Shown: positions 36,107-47,888, counted from the first letter of the stretch. The stretch is DNA of 64,000 nucleotides from Sarcophilus harrisii (GCF_902635505.1 NC_045430.1:116435425-116499424); one strand, 5' to 3'. Notes: generated from the letters alone by a model not told the origin. Numbers and translations: made by a program.

Positions 36107-38014
36107 ATTGCAAGTGATGCCATGTGCAATTAGAGCATTAAGATTGCCCAGAAAGACATACTACCTTATCTGGAATTATGCTAATTCCTCTGGAAGAGTT
36201 TTGGGAAACCAGGTTTTAGACACAAGGAATAAATAATTCTCATACGAAGAATTTTTAAAAAGTACTAAACCACAATGGTCACTGCCATCTTTCTGATACT
36301 CTTTGACTAGTAGACAAAGCAGAGGTCATATTCCATACCTTTTACATTCTCTCTTTTATTCTTTCCCATGGCCATACAAGAGATTTCTTCATTACCTCTG
36401 AGCAGGACTTCTGAGAATTCAGCTGCATCCATTTGCTCCATTTTCATGCTTGATTTCAGTTGGTAGGCTGCATAATATTCTATTAAGTAAGCTGGATTGG
36501 TGGTACTCTACGAGATGTACAGACTTGTAATCTATTTCTATCATATGTAAACTGAAAAATATGGCATAGTAGAAATTAGTAAAATTTGAATCAGAAAACT
36601 TTGATTCAAGTTTGATTGTTTGCTTTACCAGCTCTTAACCATCCATGGCATGGTCTTCTTACCAAGCAAAAAAACCATGATCACCCTTTCTCTCAGCAAC
36701 TAATTCACCAGCTGATTTTTTTGTTTGTTGACTCAATCCCTACATCTAAGCTTTCTCTCAGCAACTAATTCACCAACTGACTTTTTGTCTGTTGACTCAA
36801 TCCCTCCATCCAGGCACAAATCTCAGACAGCTCTGATGTCTTGGGGCTTCTTTGGGTACTCTTTCATCTGGGTTCATTTGTGTTAGTTTTTTTTATGAAT
36901 GTTTTTAAAAATCCTCTTTGATAAACCTTTATATGCTCGATTTGACTTATTATGAACACTATCACATGCTTATGTCCATGGTTATAATTAAAACCTCAAT
37001 ATGAAAAAGTCAATGTTGTTGGATTCATATGCTTATATTGAACCAGTAATTTACCCAGACATCCATATGATTGAAAGTAGTGGGAAATTATACTTAATTG
37101 TACTGATTGAGATTCAACAAGCTCAGTGATCAATATGTCTTTGACTGAAATATCTCAAGGTTTTTTTTGCTATGAAGCCCCTAAATAATTTAGAAGGTAT
37201 CCTACATAATTTGTGACAAAAATGTAGAAATGGTTTTATCACAAATGTTTCAAACCCATCTCAAGTATCAAGGCAATCACTCTATGCAACCTTCCTGGCA
37301 GCATCTCATTCATTCTTCTTTTAATAATGTATCCCATTTTATTTTATTAATATGTGTATATCTTCTTCTCCCAATTAGTAAAGTGCCCTTCCTATTCTGT
37401 CTGTTCATTCCCCACTCTGTACATGAAGCCAAGAAAATTTGTACTTAGAGTGTAGACAAGACAGGGAGAAAGGTACAATTGTGGCAGAGAGAGACCCTCA
37501 ACTAATGATCATACAGATGAATAGATGGTAGAACAATGGTATGATGACTACTAAGTCTACTCTACTCTGAGATGTCCCATCCCAAGCAAGAAAAAGTCAC
37601 AGAATACTACCAGCAATTATACAGATGATACTGAAGTTTAAAAAAGGACCACATTTGTGAATTTCTGTTCATACTAGATGTATAGACAACTCCTCATCAT
37701 CTCATTATCCCTTCTTATTCTATTATCCTCCCCTACCATTGAGTTTCTAAATCTTTATTTGGACCTCTATTTCAGATAATATCAGGTTAGACAACAATTT
37801 TCTAGTTTGTCTTAATGATCATCAGACCACTCAAAAGCTATGGAACCTATGAGTACAGTTGCCATTCTGGATTTATTTCTCACCAACAAGGAGGGACAGA
37901 TTAGCAAAGTAAATATTAATAAAGTAAATGAAGTATAAATTAAGGCAATCACATGGAAAAGTGGCCTCTCAATCTTAGAATTTGTGATGCAGTAGGGAAA
38001 AACTGGGCCTAGAA
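36107..38014. other. unassigned spacer with a 65-bp tandem duplication
   Basis: No gene recognised. A two-copy tandem repeat lies at 36686-36814 (listed separately). Confidence 0.5.
36686..36814. repeat. two-copy 65-bp tandem duplication
   Basis: 36686-36750 and 36751-36814 both read CTTTCTCTCAGCAACTAATT..., then TTGACTCAATCCC. They differ at only a few bases and one length change in a T/G run. Confidence 0.85.
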
Positions 38015-38680
38015 AAGCAATAAATCAATCAACAAACATTAATTAAGCACCAACTATATAAAAGGCACAATGTTAAACACTGGAAATATAGTGTTAAAAG
38101 TTAAATTATCCCTGTCCTCAAGGAGCTTACATTCTAGTCAAGAAAAACAACTTGCACATATATAGGCATATGTGAAATACCAAATAGATAAATGAAATTT
38201 TGAATAGAAGACTCTGCATTAGGGAGAATCATGAAAAATGTGCAGTAGAAAATGGAGTTTGACCTGAGCCCTAAAGGAAACTAGCAAATCTAACCAGAGG
38301 ATAGAGTGCATTCTAGGAAGGAAGAACAGTAAATATAAAAAACCAAAAAGATATGAGATATATGAAGGAGAGAAAACAAGGTTAGTTTGACTGAATTGTG
38401 ATACATTTATCTCAATATAGAATGATGCTAAAAAAGAAGATTGAAGTTAGGGCGTAATGGATTCTAAATGCTAAATAGAATTTATATTTGATTCTTGAAG
38501 TAGCATAGAGCCACTGGAGTTTGCTGAATAAGGGAATGATATAGTCAAATCCACAATTCAGAAAAACCACCTTGGTGGTTATGTGTATGTAGGTAGGAGA
38601 GAAGAGGGATTTAAAATAGGGAAGTCAATTAGCAAACTTGCAAAAATCTAGGCAAGAGGTGATGAACAAATGGTTTTACA
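38015..38680 (-). mobile_element. L2/CR1-clade LINE 3' part, antisense
   Basis: Starts with the complement of the terminus (AATCAATCAACAAACATTAA, TTAAGCACCAACTATATAAA). It continues with TCCCTGTCCTCAAGGAGCTT, GAGCCACTGGAGTTTGCTGA and CTAGGCAAGAGGTGATGA, the complement of the RT C-terminal region. Confidence 0.65.
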
Positions 38681-38769
38681 GTTGTGGATGTGTGAGTATT
38701 AGGGGCAGGTAAGTGCCAGCACTCTCTTAGTTCATTTTTGAGATGAAATGAAATACTTGAAGGTCACTG

Positions 38770-38788
38770 AGAAATTATATATATACCA

Positions 38789-38829
<41 letters not shown>

Positions 38830-38830
38830 T
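38770..38830. repeat. (TA)n microsatellite
   Basis: A TA run of about 50 bp with short interruptions. Confidence 0.85.
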
Positions 38831-39329
38831 AAAGTCATTGAGCATTTAACAAAAAGAGACTATGCTTTGCTCTACCATAGTAAAAATGTACCCCCAAAAA
38901 GATATATAGCATTTTTCTTCATTTTTGTAAATGAAGTCTTTTTTGCCTCTTGGTTTTCGTATTATATGCTTATAGGGGGAATTAATGATACAAAATTCAG
39001 TGTATTTTATAATGAGTTTCTTAGATTTTCTAGGTGAGCTCAATGAACCAGGAGGTGAGAAATTCCTCCAAGTATACTTGGACTTTTAATGTTGTGTGTG
39101 AGCCTCTGAAACAAGGGTTACACGTATGTATTCTTTTCTCCCATGGCATCATGACTTTAAAGCACAACTGGGTCCTCTTTATTGCTTTTTCTATATACAT
39201 TAATGGATATAGTTCATCATCTTTGTTTTATCATTGATGGTTTTACTCCTGTCTTTCCCCATCTCCTCCCAACTACTTGGAAAAAAAAAACAGTTGTGAT
39301 TGCTACTATATGTCATTGGGCACACAGCA

Positions 39330-39480
39330 TAGTCTAAAAGCTCTCTCTAGCCACACAGCCACTACCCTAGTTCATTGCCCTTATGATCTCTCAACTGGAT
39401 TCTTGAAATAGTCTTTTGATTGATCTCCTTGTCTCAAGTCTCTCTCCAACCCAGCCTCTATACTAATGTTGTCCAATTCA
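39330..39480 (+). mobile_element. L2/CR1-clade LINE fragment, left part
   Basis: CTCTAGCCACACAGCC... to CTCAACTGGATTCTTGAAAT and TGATCTCCTTGTCTCAAGTC corresponds to the SCLDYCNSLL/GLPASS block. The copy continues at 39840 after the inserted material. Confidence 0.5.
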
Positions 39481-39554
39481 AATAAAAACAGGACATTGAG
39501 CCATATGCAAGGATCCCTGGGGGCTGCTTATAAACTTAGAAAATAACAAAGCAA

Positions 39555-39772
39555 TGTAGTCACTGTTGTTCAGTCATATCCAACTCTTTATGGCTCTATT
39601 TTGAGTTTTCTTGGCAAAGATCCTAGAGTAGATTACCATTTCATTTTCCAGTGGATTAAGGCAAATAGGTTAAGTGACTTGCCCAGGGTTACACAGCTAG
39701 TAAGTGTCTGAGACCAGATTTGAAGACAGATTTTCCTAACACTCTATCCACTGAGCCATTTAACTACCTCAA
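39555..39772 (-). repeat. SINE with RTE-type tail, antisense, inside an L2 copy
   Basis: CACTGTTGTTCAGTCATATC, CCAACTCTTTATGGCTC, TTTTCTTGGCAAAGATCCTA, AAGTGACTTGCCCAGGGTTA, then CACTGAGCCATTTAACTACC: complement of the SINE from tail to head. L2 sequence lies on both sides. Confidence 0.75.
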
Positions 39773-39834
39773 ATAAAATAAAATTATCATGTTCTATTGT
39801 ATTTTGACTCTTTTGCTAAATATTTCTTAATTAC

Positions 39835-40075
39835 ATTTTTATCTGGTTCCCAGGACATCAAAGCAATTTTCCTAAATCTCAAGTCTGACCATGTCATCAC
39901 ACTATTCATTAAACTCCTTCTAATAAAAACCTCTAATATAAACTCTATTTTGGCATCTAAAACTTGTCACAACCTGAGTCCATGCTATTTTTCCAGTTTT
40001 GTTACATATGATTCTCCCTCCATGTATTGAATGGTCTAGTCTTGTTCTACTTGCTGTTCTTCTCACATGGCATTC
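39835..40075 (+). mobile_element. L2/CR1-clade LINE fragment, right part
   Basis: AAAGCAATTTTCCTAAATCT, TCTGACCATGTCATCACACT, AACTTGTCACAACCTGAGTC corresponds to the HVTPLLxxLxxLPI and FHNL blocks and continues the copy that ends at 39480. Confidence 0.6.
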
Positions 40076-40094
40076 CATCTTCTATCTGTGATTT

Positions 40095-40315
40095 TGTATA
40101 AAGCAAGGAAGAAATATGAACATTAAGAAAAAAAGACAAAGCCACAATTAGAATCATGTAAGACTTAGCAATTGCTACATTAAAAGATTGCAGGTCCTAG
40201 AACACTATATGTCTAAGAGCAAAAGAACTATATATCATACTCAGCAAATTTAAGCATAATCCTAAATGAAGAAAAAAAAGGATATTCAATGAATTGCCAG
40301 ACTTTCAGGATATTT
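40095..40315 (+). mobile_element. L1 ORF1 C-terminal region, sense
   Basis: TAGCAATTGCTACATTAAAA, GCAGGTCCTAGAACACTATA, GCAAATTTAAGCATAATCCT, AAAGGATATTCAATGAATTG match, in order, the recalled C-terminal part of marsupial L1 ORF1 (AATxKDRR..., LSIILNE..., FNELPDFQD). It is in the opposite orientation to the ORF1 sequence that begins about 15 bp to its right. Confidence 0.45.
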
Positions 40316-40324
40316 TGTTTCATA

Positions 40325-40647
40325 TTTTGGCCATAGTATTCCTGTAGGTTTTCCTTACAGGATCTCTTTCGAATTTTTAAAATTTCTACTTTTCCCTCTT
40401 GTTCTGACATTTCAGGACAATTTTCTTTAATTGTTTCTTGTATTATTGTATCATTTTTTTTAAATCATAGCTTTCATGTAGTCCAATTATCCTTATGTTT
40501 TCTCTTCTTGTACTCCACTCTCTAGATCAGTTGTTTTTCTTATGAGATATTTCACATTCTCTTCTATTTTTTCATTCTTTATATTGTTTTATTATTTCTT
40601 AGTCCCTTATAACTTCACTGGCTTTTCCTTGCCCAATTCTAATTTTC
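40325..40647 (-). mobile_element. L1 ORF1 middle region, antisense (left of nested L1)
   Basis: On the minus strand this reads as the segment after the ORF1 coiled coil, with RRENIRIIGLHES, the first conserved block of the ORF1p RRM. It ends with an RDPVRKTYRNT-type stretch. It is contiguous with 41517-42400 apart from the nested L1 at 40648-41516. Confidence 0.55.
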
Positions 40648-41516
40648 TTTTTTTTTTAATTAAAGCTTTTTATTTTTAAAATATATCCACAAATTTCATG
40701 CTGCACAAGAAAAATCAGATCAAAAAGGAAAATAATGTGAAAGAGAACAAAATGCAAGCAAAGAACAACAAAAAGAGTGAAAATTCTATGAAAATGTGGT
40801 CCACATTCAAGTTCCCACTGTTTTTTTTCTGGGTGAACATGGATTTCTTCATTACAAGACCATTGGAACTGGTCTGAATCATCTCATAGTTGACCAGAGC
40901 CATGTCCATCAGAACTGATCATCGTATAATTTTGCTGTTGTTATGTACCATGATTTGGTTCTGCTCATTTCACTCAGCATCAGTTAATGTAAATTTCTCC
41001 AGACCTCTCTGAAATCATCCTGCTGATCATTTTCTATAGAATAATAATATTCCATAGCATTCATATACCATAACTTGTTCAGCCATTCTCTAACTGATGG
41101 GCATCCACTCAGTTTCTAGTTTTTTGCCACTACAAAAGGGGCTCCCACAAACATTTTTGCACATATAGGTCCCTTCCCCTCCTTTATGATCTCTTTAGGA
41201 TACAAGCTCAGTAGAAATACTGCTGGATCAAAGGGTATGCACAGTTGGATAGCCCTTTGGGCATAGTTCCAAATTGCTCTCCAGAATGGATCTATTCATA
41301 GTTCCACCAACAATGTATCAGTATCCTAGTTTTCCCACATCCCCTCTAACATTCATCATTACCTTTTCCTGTCATTTTAGCCAACCTAAAAGGTGTATAC
41401 CTCAAAATTTTCTTAATTTGCATTTCTTTGATCAATAATGATTTAGAGCACCTTTTCATATGACTAGAAATTTTCCATCTGAAAATTGCCTATTTATATG
41501 CTTTGACCATTTATCA
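40648..41516 (-). mobile_element. 5'-truncated L1 nested in an older L1
   Basis: A minus-strand L1 3' end. The complement of the poly(A) is at 40648-40659. Next comes a 3'UTR, then the ORF2 C-terminal region in complement (GCATCCACTCAGTTTCTAGT, GGATCAAAGGGTATGCACAG, CCAGAATGGATCTATTCATA, GCATTTCTTTGATCAATAAT). It is flanked by a perfect 15-bp target duplication, CCAATTCTAATTTTC at 40633-40647 and 41517-41531. The target is ORF1 of an older L1 on the same strand. It is more diverged than the L1 at 31662. Confidence 0.85.
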
Positions 41517-42400
41517 CCAATTCTAATTTTCAAGGAGTGATTTTTCTTCCTTAAGATTCTGGATTTCCTTTTCTAGTTGGTTGTCTTTCTTTTCATAATC
41601 TTATTTTTTTTCTTGAATTGTTCTTATTTTTAATTTTTCCTCAACTTCTCACATTTGATTTTTAAAGTGTTTAAAAAGTTTTTTATGAATTCTTTGAACA
41701 GGTGAGGTTTTTGTTGTTTTGCTTCAGTATCTTCTTTTAAAGATCAACCCTAGTCTTCTCTACTCTCATAGTAATGTTTTATACTTGTGTTCTTTTTCCT
41801 TTGCCTGCTCTTTAAATTTTTTTTTTAAATTATAGCAGATTATTATAATCATCACTAGTTCTGGAGTGTGGGGGCTGGTTCTACTTCTGGTTCTAGGTCC
41901 TTCTTTCAGGTCTCTCCTCCGGCCTGGAACCTAAACCAAGAACCAGCTCTCCTCTAAGTTCCCATAGCCAATAGCATTCCTGCCCCATTGTTTCTGTAGT
42001 CATTGGACAAGTGTGGATTACTTTTTCAATCTAGGCCCTATTTTGTCAGCACAGCTTGGTCTGACTGCCCTTATCAGCAGAGGTTCCCTCAATTTTTCCC
42101 AGCTCAGTTATCCAATTCCCTAAACTGTTCAGGAGGTGAAAATTCCTGTAGCTGGGACTGAGGCTACCTCCCAACCCAGTTAACCTCAGGACTAGTCATT
42201 TTCTGTTTCAGGTAGCTAGTCTGGAGATGTTTACCCTTCACATATCCAAAACTCTGTCCTGATATGTTTCTTTTGATTTTCTTTGGTTGTTCTATGAAGA
42301 CCACTTTTCTGCCCTAACTCTTGTTTATTTTTTTCCAGCTCTGTATTCAATCTATGGTGCTATTTTGTCTTGTTTGTAAAGGGCAATCTAGAGAGCTTGG
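41517..42400 (-). mobile_element. L1 ORF1 coiled coil and 5'UTR, antisense
   Basis: On the minus strand at about 41530-41610 the frame reads EKKDNQLEKEIQNLKEEKSLLEN, the heptad coiled coil of L1 ORF1p. Further right (41800-42400 in plus coordinates) comes GC-richer, noncoding sequence. Its position and base composition fit an L1 5'UTR. The right boundary is approximate. Confidence 0.6.
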
Positions 42401-43280
42401 TGTTTTCTGACCTATTCCTAGAGCTTCCCAGAATCCTCTCCAAAAATGTCTATTTTTTCCCAACTATCCTTTATGTGACTCTCTTGTTATATACTCTGAT
42501 CTTTTTTTTAAACATGTTCTGTATTTTGATTTTCATTCAGATATCACTTCTGCCTCAGTTAGGGATTTTCCCTCCAAGACATTGTAATTACATTCCAAAT
42601 ATTTCATTAGATGTAAACTGCATTTGATAAAATCCCACAATTTAATATAAATTCCATAATGCATATTTTATTTTATAATATATTTTATATGTTATAATAT
42701 TTTATATTTTGTAACATCGATTTCACCTTTTAAAAGTGGTTAAGTGATTAATCTCAGAAAAGGAAAGGTAGGAAGAGAAATTGGTGGCTACAAAAATGAT
42801 TACAATATAAACTATCACCAATAATCTCTTCTCTAATCCCAGGGGAAAAAGAATACTGGACTGGTAAGGGGATAGCCCTGTCCAGCAGAAAGAAGGGAGA
42901 AGAAAGGATCAAGTATTAGCCAGCCAACTATCAATGATGTTAAAGCTATATAAACATGTTATCTCCCCTATAAGAATGTGAGTTCCTTGTGAGCAGGGAT
43001 GTTCTTTATTTCTGCACTTTAGTTTCCAGTATAATGCCTTTAACAGTTGTCACTTAAATGGTTGTTGATTAATGATAATAGTAACCACAAAAACTAACAC
43101 TGCTCTTTAATTGTAAAATGATATCACATCTATGACTTCCTTAATTCTTGTAATTATGTAGACAAATGGCATGAAACATGAAAAAAATTCCTAGATTAAA
43201 CAACATAAACATATTGCTCACATCTACCTTAAACAGATGCTCATTGAATACTGTTTTGCTTGGATCTCTTTAGGGGGAAA
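42401..43280. other. unassigned spacer with an L2 tail
   Basis: AT-rich. An L2 3'-end remnant lies at about 42960-43075 (AAGAATGTGAGTTCCTTGTG, ATGGTTGTTGATTAATGA). Nothing else recognised. Confidence 0.45.
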
Positions 43281-43289
43281 AGAAAGAAA

Positions 43290-43900
43290 ACTATATAAAA
43301 AGTTCTTTGAATCTCGTATTCTAACTTGTTCCCTTGCAAATTAAGTTTATTTTTCCTTTAAAAATATTAAGACCATCCTTGAATTGATTGGTTCAGTCAT
43401 CTTGACATCATTTCCTTGTTTTCTGATTATAAAACAACCATGAGAATCTCCAGAGCCTCTCTCCACTGACTGTCTCTTAGTGGGCAATGACAGACAATTT
43501 AGATATGGGAGCTTTGTTTAGCTGAATCATCTCAGTGTCTTCATTGCCTAAACTTGTTCAATTTCCTTTTCCTGTTATGACCAATTAAATTTCTCTTCAT
43601 TAATTATTGAATTACCAAGAGTATCTCATTTTGTTCTAATATCAAACACAGACTATAAAGAGACTGACCTGAATCAGGCTCAACACCAGAATATTTTCTT
43701 TAATTATGTAGGCAAGAAATCACAGTAGTGTTAGGCTTCAGGAGACCAGACACATGAAGAGATTAAGAATCCCTGCTCCAGAGGGAAAATTCCTCCTAAC
43801 AAAACTTCCAGCCTAGAAGAGTTATCCATGAGATATTGTGATGGAAAGATTTCCTTTCCTTCTAACATTCATACTAAATTTTCCTTATTTACATATTTTA
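43290..43900 (+). repeat. unnamed dispersed repeat, copy 1
   Basis: Shares a series of collinear blocks with 51020-51570: CATTTCCTTGTTTTCTGAT..., ATAAAACAACCATGAG, TTAATTATTGAATTACC, TATCTCATTTTGTTCTAATA, and AAAGATTTCCTTTCCTTCTA. Spacing between blocks is nearly the same in both copies. I do not recognise the family. It has no long open frame. It could be an LTR-type or other noncoding element. Confidence 0.6.
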
Positions 43901-44514
43901 TTAAGTTGATTATGCATTATGTCCATAGCAACACTATGCAAATATTTTTTAAGGAAGAAAAGAGACAGTGAAAATTAACACTGTGTGTATATGTGGGGGA
44001 GGAGAGATGTTGAGATGCAGGGTTAGAAAACTAATTTAATAAATACAGATTTTCAGGATTCTGTTTATGCTCTTACTTCAAAAGATTAATGTCTGAAATA
44101 AAGAGAGAAAAATACTTTTAAAGGCTTCTCTCTGTGTAGCAGATACCAAGATTGGAAAAAAACCCAAACTACCATGAGTCAAGAGAGCAAATACAGGTTG
44201 GCCTAAATCCATCTGGCTCTGGTAATAGTAAAGGTCAATGGTCTTTTACTTAATAACAACTGATAATTTATATAAACAATTACATTCTGTAGTTGACTCT
44301 CAGCATAGAGAAATGAAAAACCATGAACATTTAACTATTATGCAGTTGTACTACAAACTTAAGTTATTCATTTTTTACCTTAAATAATAATAATTTTCAA
44401 GCAGTGTCCTTGGATCATCCATAAGTGGTCCGCAGTTTGTGATAAATTGGACTACTTGGTTAGAGAATAGTGTCAATAAGACTAATGTTATGGAATCAAA
44501 CTTCAAATGGAAAA

Positions 44515-44765
44515 GTAAGGTAGGTGGTGCAACAGATAGAGTCCTGGGCCTGGAGTCAGGAAGACTCATCTTCCTGGATTCAAATCTGGCCTCCGATTTT
44601 AAGCTGTGTGACTTTAGGCAAGCCATTTTACTGTGTTGCCTCAGTTCCTTCTTCTATAAAATGAGCTGAAGGAGCAAATGATACACCATTCCAGTATTTT
44701 TATCAAGAAAACCCAAAATCGGGTCAAGAAAAATCAGACATGATTGAAATGACTGAATAATAACA
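44515..44765 (+). repeat. SINE with RTE-type tail
   Basis: GTAGGTGGTGCAACAGATAG, CCTGGAGTCAGGAAGACTCA, CAAATCTGGCCTCCGATTTT, CTATAAAATGAGCTGAAGGA, ATCAAGAAAACCCAAAATC, AATCAGACATGATTGAAATG: the complete head-to-tail order. Confidence 0.8.
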
Positions 44766-44879
44766 AGTGTATAAATCCTCAAGTCACAAATAGGCCCCCC
44801 AATTCTGGTTATCATAAAGTGCTATTTATCAGAAGAAAGACCTAACAAACCCGGATGGATGACATAGTATAATTTGCAA

Positions 44880-45370
44880 GTTAATCATTTGTTCATTTAA
44901 CAAGTTTATTAAGTGACTACTATTTCTCTGGTACAAAAAAAAACTGAGACAAAAATCTAGCAATCCCTTCCATCAAGGATTTTAATTTGAATTGAGGTAA
45001 ATAGCATGTACTCTTATAAATAAAAAAAATTTTATGTATGTGTGTGTATAGTGAATACAAAGCAATTTGGGAAATCATTACTAAAAAATTAGAGATCAGA
45101 AAAGGTTTTGTGAAAGAGATATCATTTGAACTGAGTTAAGTGACAGAAGTAAAGAGGGAATGCATTCCTGGCTTGAGGAGTACAGAAGAGAAAGATGTAA
45201 AGTAATGTGCTAGCATAAACAAGTGAGGTAGGCAAATGGAATAGAGTATACGAGCTGTGTAATGTAGGATTAATGTGTAACACCTGGAAAAGTAACCTGA
45301 ACTAGATTGTGAAAGGCTTTAAATGTCTGCCAGAGATGCTGATATTTTGTTCTAGAGATAGTTGGGAGAT
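44880..45370 (-). mobile_element. L2/CR1-clade LINE 3' part, antisense, copy A
   Basis: Begins with the complement of the L2 terminus (TTCATTTAACAAGTTTATTA, AGTGACTACTATTTCTCTGG). It runs to TGAAAGGCTTTAAATGTCTG, then stops where a second terminus begins at 45375. Confidence 0.6.
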
Positions 45371-45374
45371 GCTG

Positions 45375-47269
45375 AAGATTTTTGACCATTTATTAAATAC
45401 TATGTAGATTCCAGGCACTAAGTGTTGGAGGTACAAAGAAAGCCAAGGACATGGTCCCTGCCCTCAAGGAACTCATAGTCCAATGGAGAAAACAAAAAAG
45501 TGGGCAACTATATAACTACAAGATATATACAATGTAAATGAGATGTACTTTCATGCAGAAGAAACTAGTTGTGGATGGGTAGGAGACCAAAAAAGGCTTG
45601 TTACAGAAAGTGGAAACTGAGATGATTTTTAAAGAAAGCCAGAGAAGCAAGGAGTTGGAGGTGAAAAGGGAGAACATTCCAATCATGGGAAAGTCAATTA
45701 AAAGATACAGGGTCATGAGATGAAGTGTCACATACGAATAATAACAATAAGACTAATTTTGATGGATGATAATGTATGTGGAAGAGATTAAAGTAAGAAA
45801 AGATTGGAAGAAAGAGGTAGAACTGAGATTATGAAAGGTTTTAAAAGCCAAAGAGAGGTTTTTATATTGGATAATGGAAGTAATAGAGAGGCACTGGAGT
45901 TTATTGAGTAGGGAAATGGTGTAATCAGGCCTGTACTCTAGAAAGATCATTTTGGAAATTGAGTGCAAGATGGACTGCAGTGAAGAAAAACTTGTAGAAG
46001 GGAAGCAAACCAACAAATTTTCTTCAATAGTTCAGGTGTGGAGTGATGAGCCTGTACCAGAGAAGTGGTTATATTAGAGAGGAAAAAATGTACATAAAAT
46101 TTACTGTACATAAAATTTTTTATTGGGAAATGTTATTAAAGAAGTGACAAAACTTAACAATGAACTGGATATGTGGAGTGAATATAAGTGAGGAATTGAA
46201 GATGACATGATGTTTTCAGCTTGGGTTACTGAATGGATTGTAGTACATTTAATAGTAATAGGGGACTCCAGAAGTAGGTTCAATTGAAGGAAAAGATGAA
46301 GAGTTCTGTTAGGAAGATGATTTTAGCAGATAAGTGGAAGACATGACATAAAATAGATTAGAAGTTATGAAACCAATTAAGACTACTTTGGTCCAAAGAG
46401 CGGTGATAAAATCCTTAAGAAGGTTGGTGGGGATAGAAAAGAGGATTTGAGAGATACTATGAAAGTGGAATCATCAGTTCTTGGCAACTAATTGTATAAT
46501 GAAGATCAGTGGGAATGTTTGAAACTTCAAATATTATTCTGAGGTTACATAACTAGATGACTAGAAGAAGAATAAGAGCCTCAATTGAAATAGAAAGTTT
46601 GTGGCAGGAAGATAATGAGATAAATCTTGTATATGTTGAGTTTTGGCAGTCAGTCATGATGTAAGATGGGAACTCAAGGGAAAGACTTGTATTTCTGAAG
46701 TTAGGGATTGCAGAAATGATAATGAAACTCACAGAAGTTGATGAGAGAAAGTATGTGGAGAGAAAAAAAGGGGGAAAAATCCTAACAAAGTTTCAGGATA
46801 AGTCAATAGTGTAAAAGCATGCCCTTAAAAGTGAGTTACAGAAGATGATCCAGCAAAGAGAGTGAGGAGTAATTACACATATAGAAAAAGAACAAGGAGG
46901 GAGCAACCTAGAGAAAGTAAGTAAAGGAAAAAGGTGATCAAGGGAATAAAAAAATCAGGGAGTTCAAGAAAGATTAGAAGAAAGTCATTGGATTTAATAA
47001 TTAAAGATCTTTGGTAATCTGAATCACTTGAGTGATGCAGTCAGAAGCAAGATTATAAGAGGTTAAGAAGTGATTTGGAGGTGATGAACTAGAACTTCAT
47101 ACAGGGCCGTTTTTTGTTTGTTTGTTTTAAATTTGGCTTTGAAATGGAGAAGAAATATGGGATAATGGCTTGAGGAAATGCCAAGGCAAGTAAAAGTTTT
47201 ACAAAGATGGAAGAGATCTAGACATGTTTGTAGGTATTGGGGAAGAGCCAAATATATAAGGAGAGATCT

Positions 47270-47316
<47 letters not shown>

Positions 47317-47620
47317 TGTAAGGGGGTAGAGTTAGGAAGATGATCCAGTGATCAGAGTCCTGAAGAGAAGGCACAAATAGAGTGGTTGATCATGGAAATA
47401 GGGGACAATTCTAGCATTTGAACTCAAGAATAGAGAGGAACTTAAAATGAATGAGGAGGAGAAAGAAGCTAAGAAAGCAATTTTAGGGAAAATTTGGGAT
47501 AATTTGAAGAATAATTTCTTACGAAGAACAAAAAAGAGAAGTATTCAAACTGAAGAACTTGTAAGTAGTACCTATGGAAGAAAAGGAAGACTTAAGGAGA
47601 ATATAGTTGGGAAGTCAAGT
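45375..47620 (-). mobile_element. long L2/CR1-clade LINE, antisense, copy B
   Basis: The longest LINE copy here, about 2.2 kb. It starts with the complement of the terminus (CCATTTATTAAATACTATGT, CCAGGCACTAAGTG, CTGCCCTCAAGGAACTCATA). It passes through the RT C-terminal region: on the minus strand at 45850-45990 the frame includes SLQSILHSISKMIF and LLNKLQ. It continues to the region upstream of the RT core (near 47000-47250). A GT microsatellite at 47274-47310 interrupts it. Frames are broken; inactive. Several short open frames along it are LINE-derived. Confidence 0.6.
47274..47318. repeat. (GT)n microsatellite
   Basis: About 17 GT units followed by a short interrupted run, within the LINE copy. 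Confidence 0.9.
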
Positions 47621-47888
47621 TAAAATGAAATAGTAATAAGATAAAGTAAGAAGCTAATAAGATAATAAGAAAGATAATTATGACTGTCAAGAAATTGTCA
47701 TGGTGTTGACAAGAAGCCAAGAAGGTGATTTGTGAGCACCCTCAATCTGAAAGACAAAGATTAAGTATCTCATTCATTAAGTATTGGTTCTCAGTGACAT
47801 ATGGAGTATGAAGCTAATTAAGTTAGTTAATATATGGAAAATGTTTTGTAAACCTGAAATCAGTGTATAAATGCTAAGGGTGATAATG

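Noticed and set aside
31080-36240. A full provirus between the two LTRs
   Set aside because: The LTRs are in opposite orientation, differ in length and each has its own target duplication, and the sequence between is L1 and L2, not retroviral.
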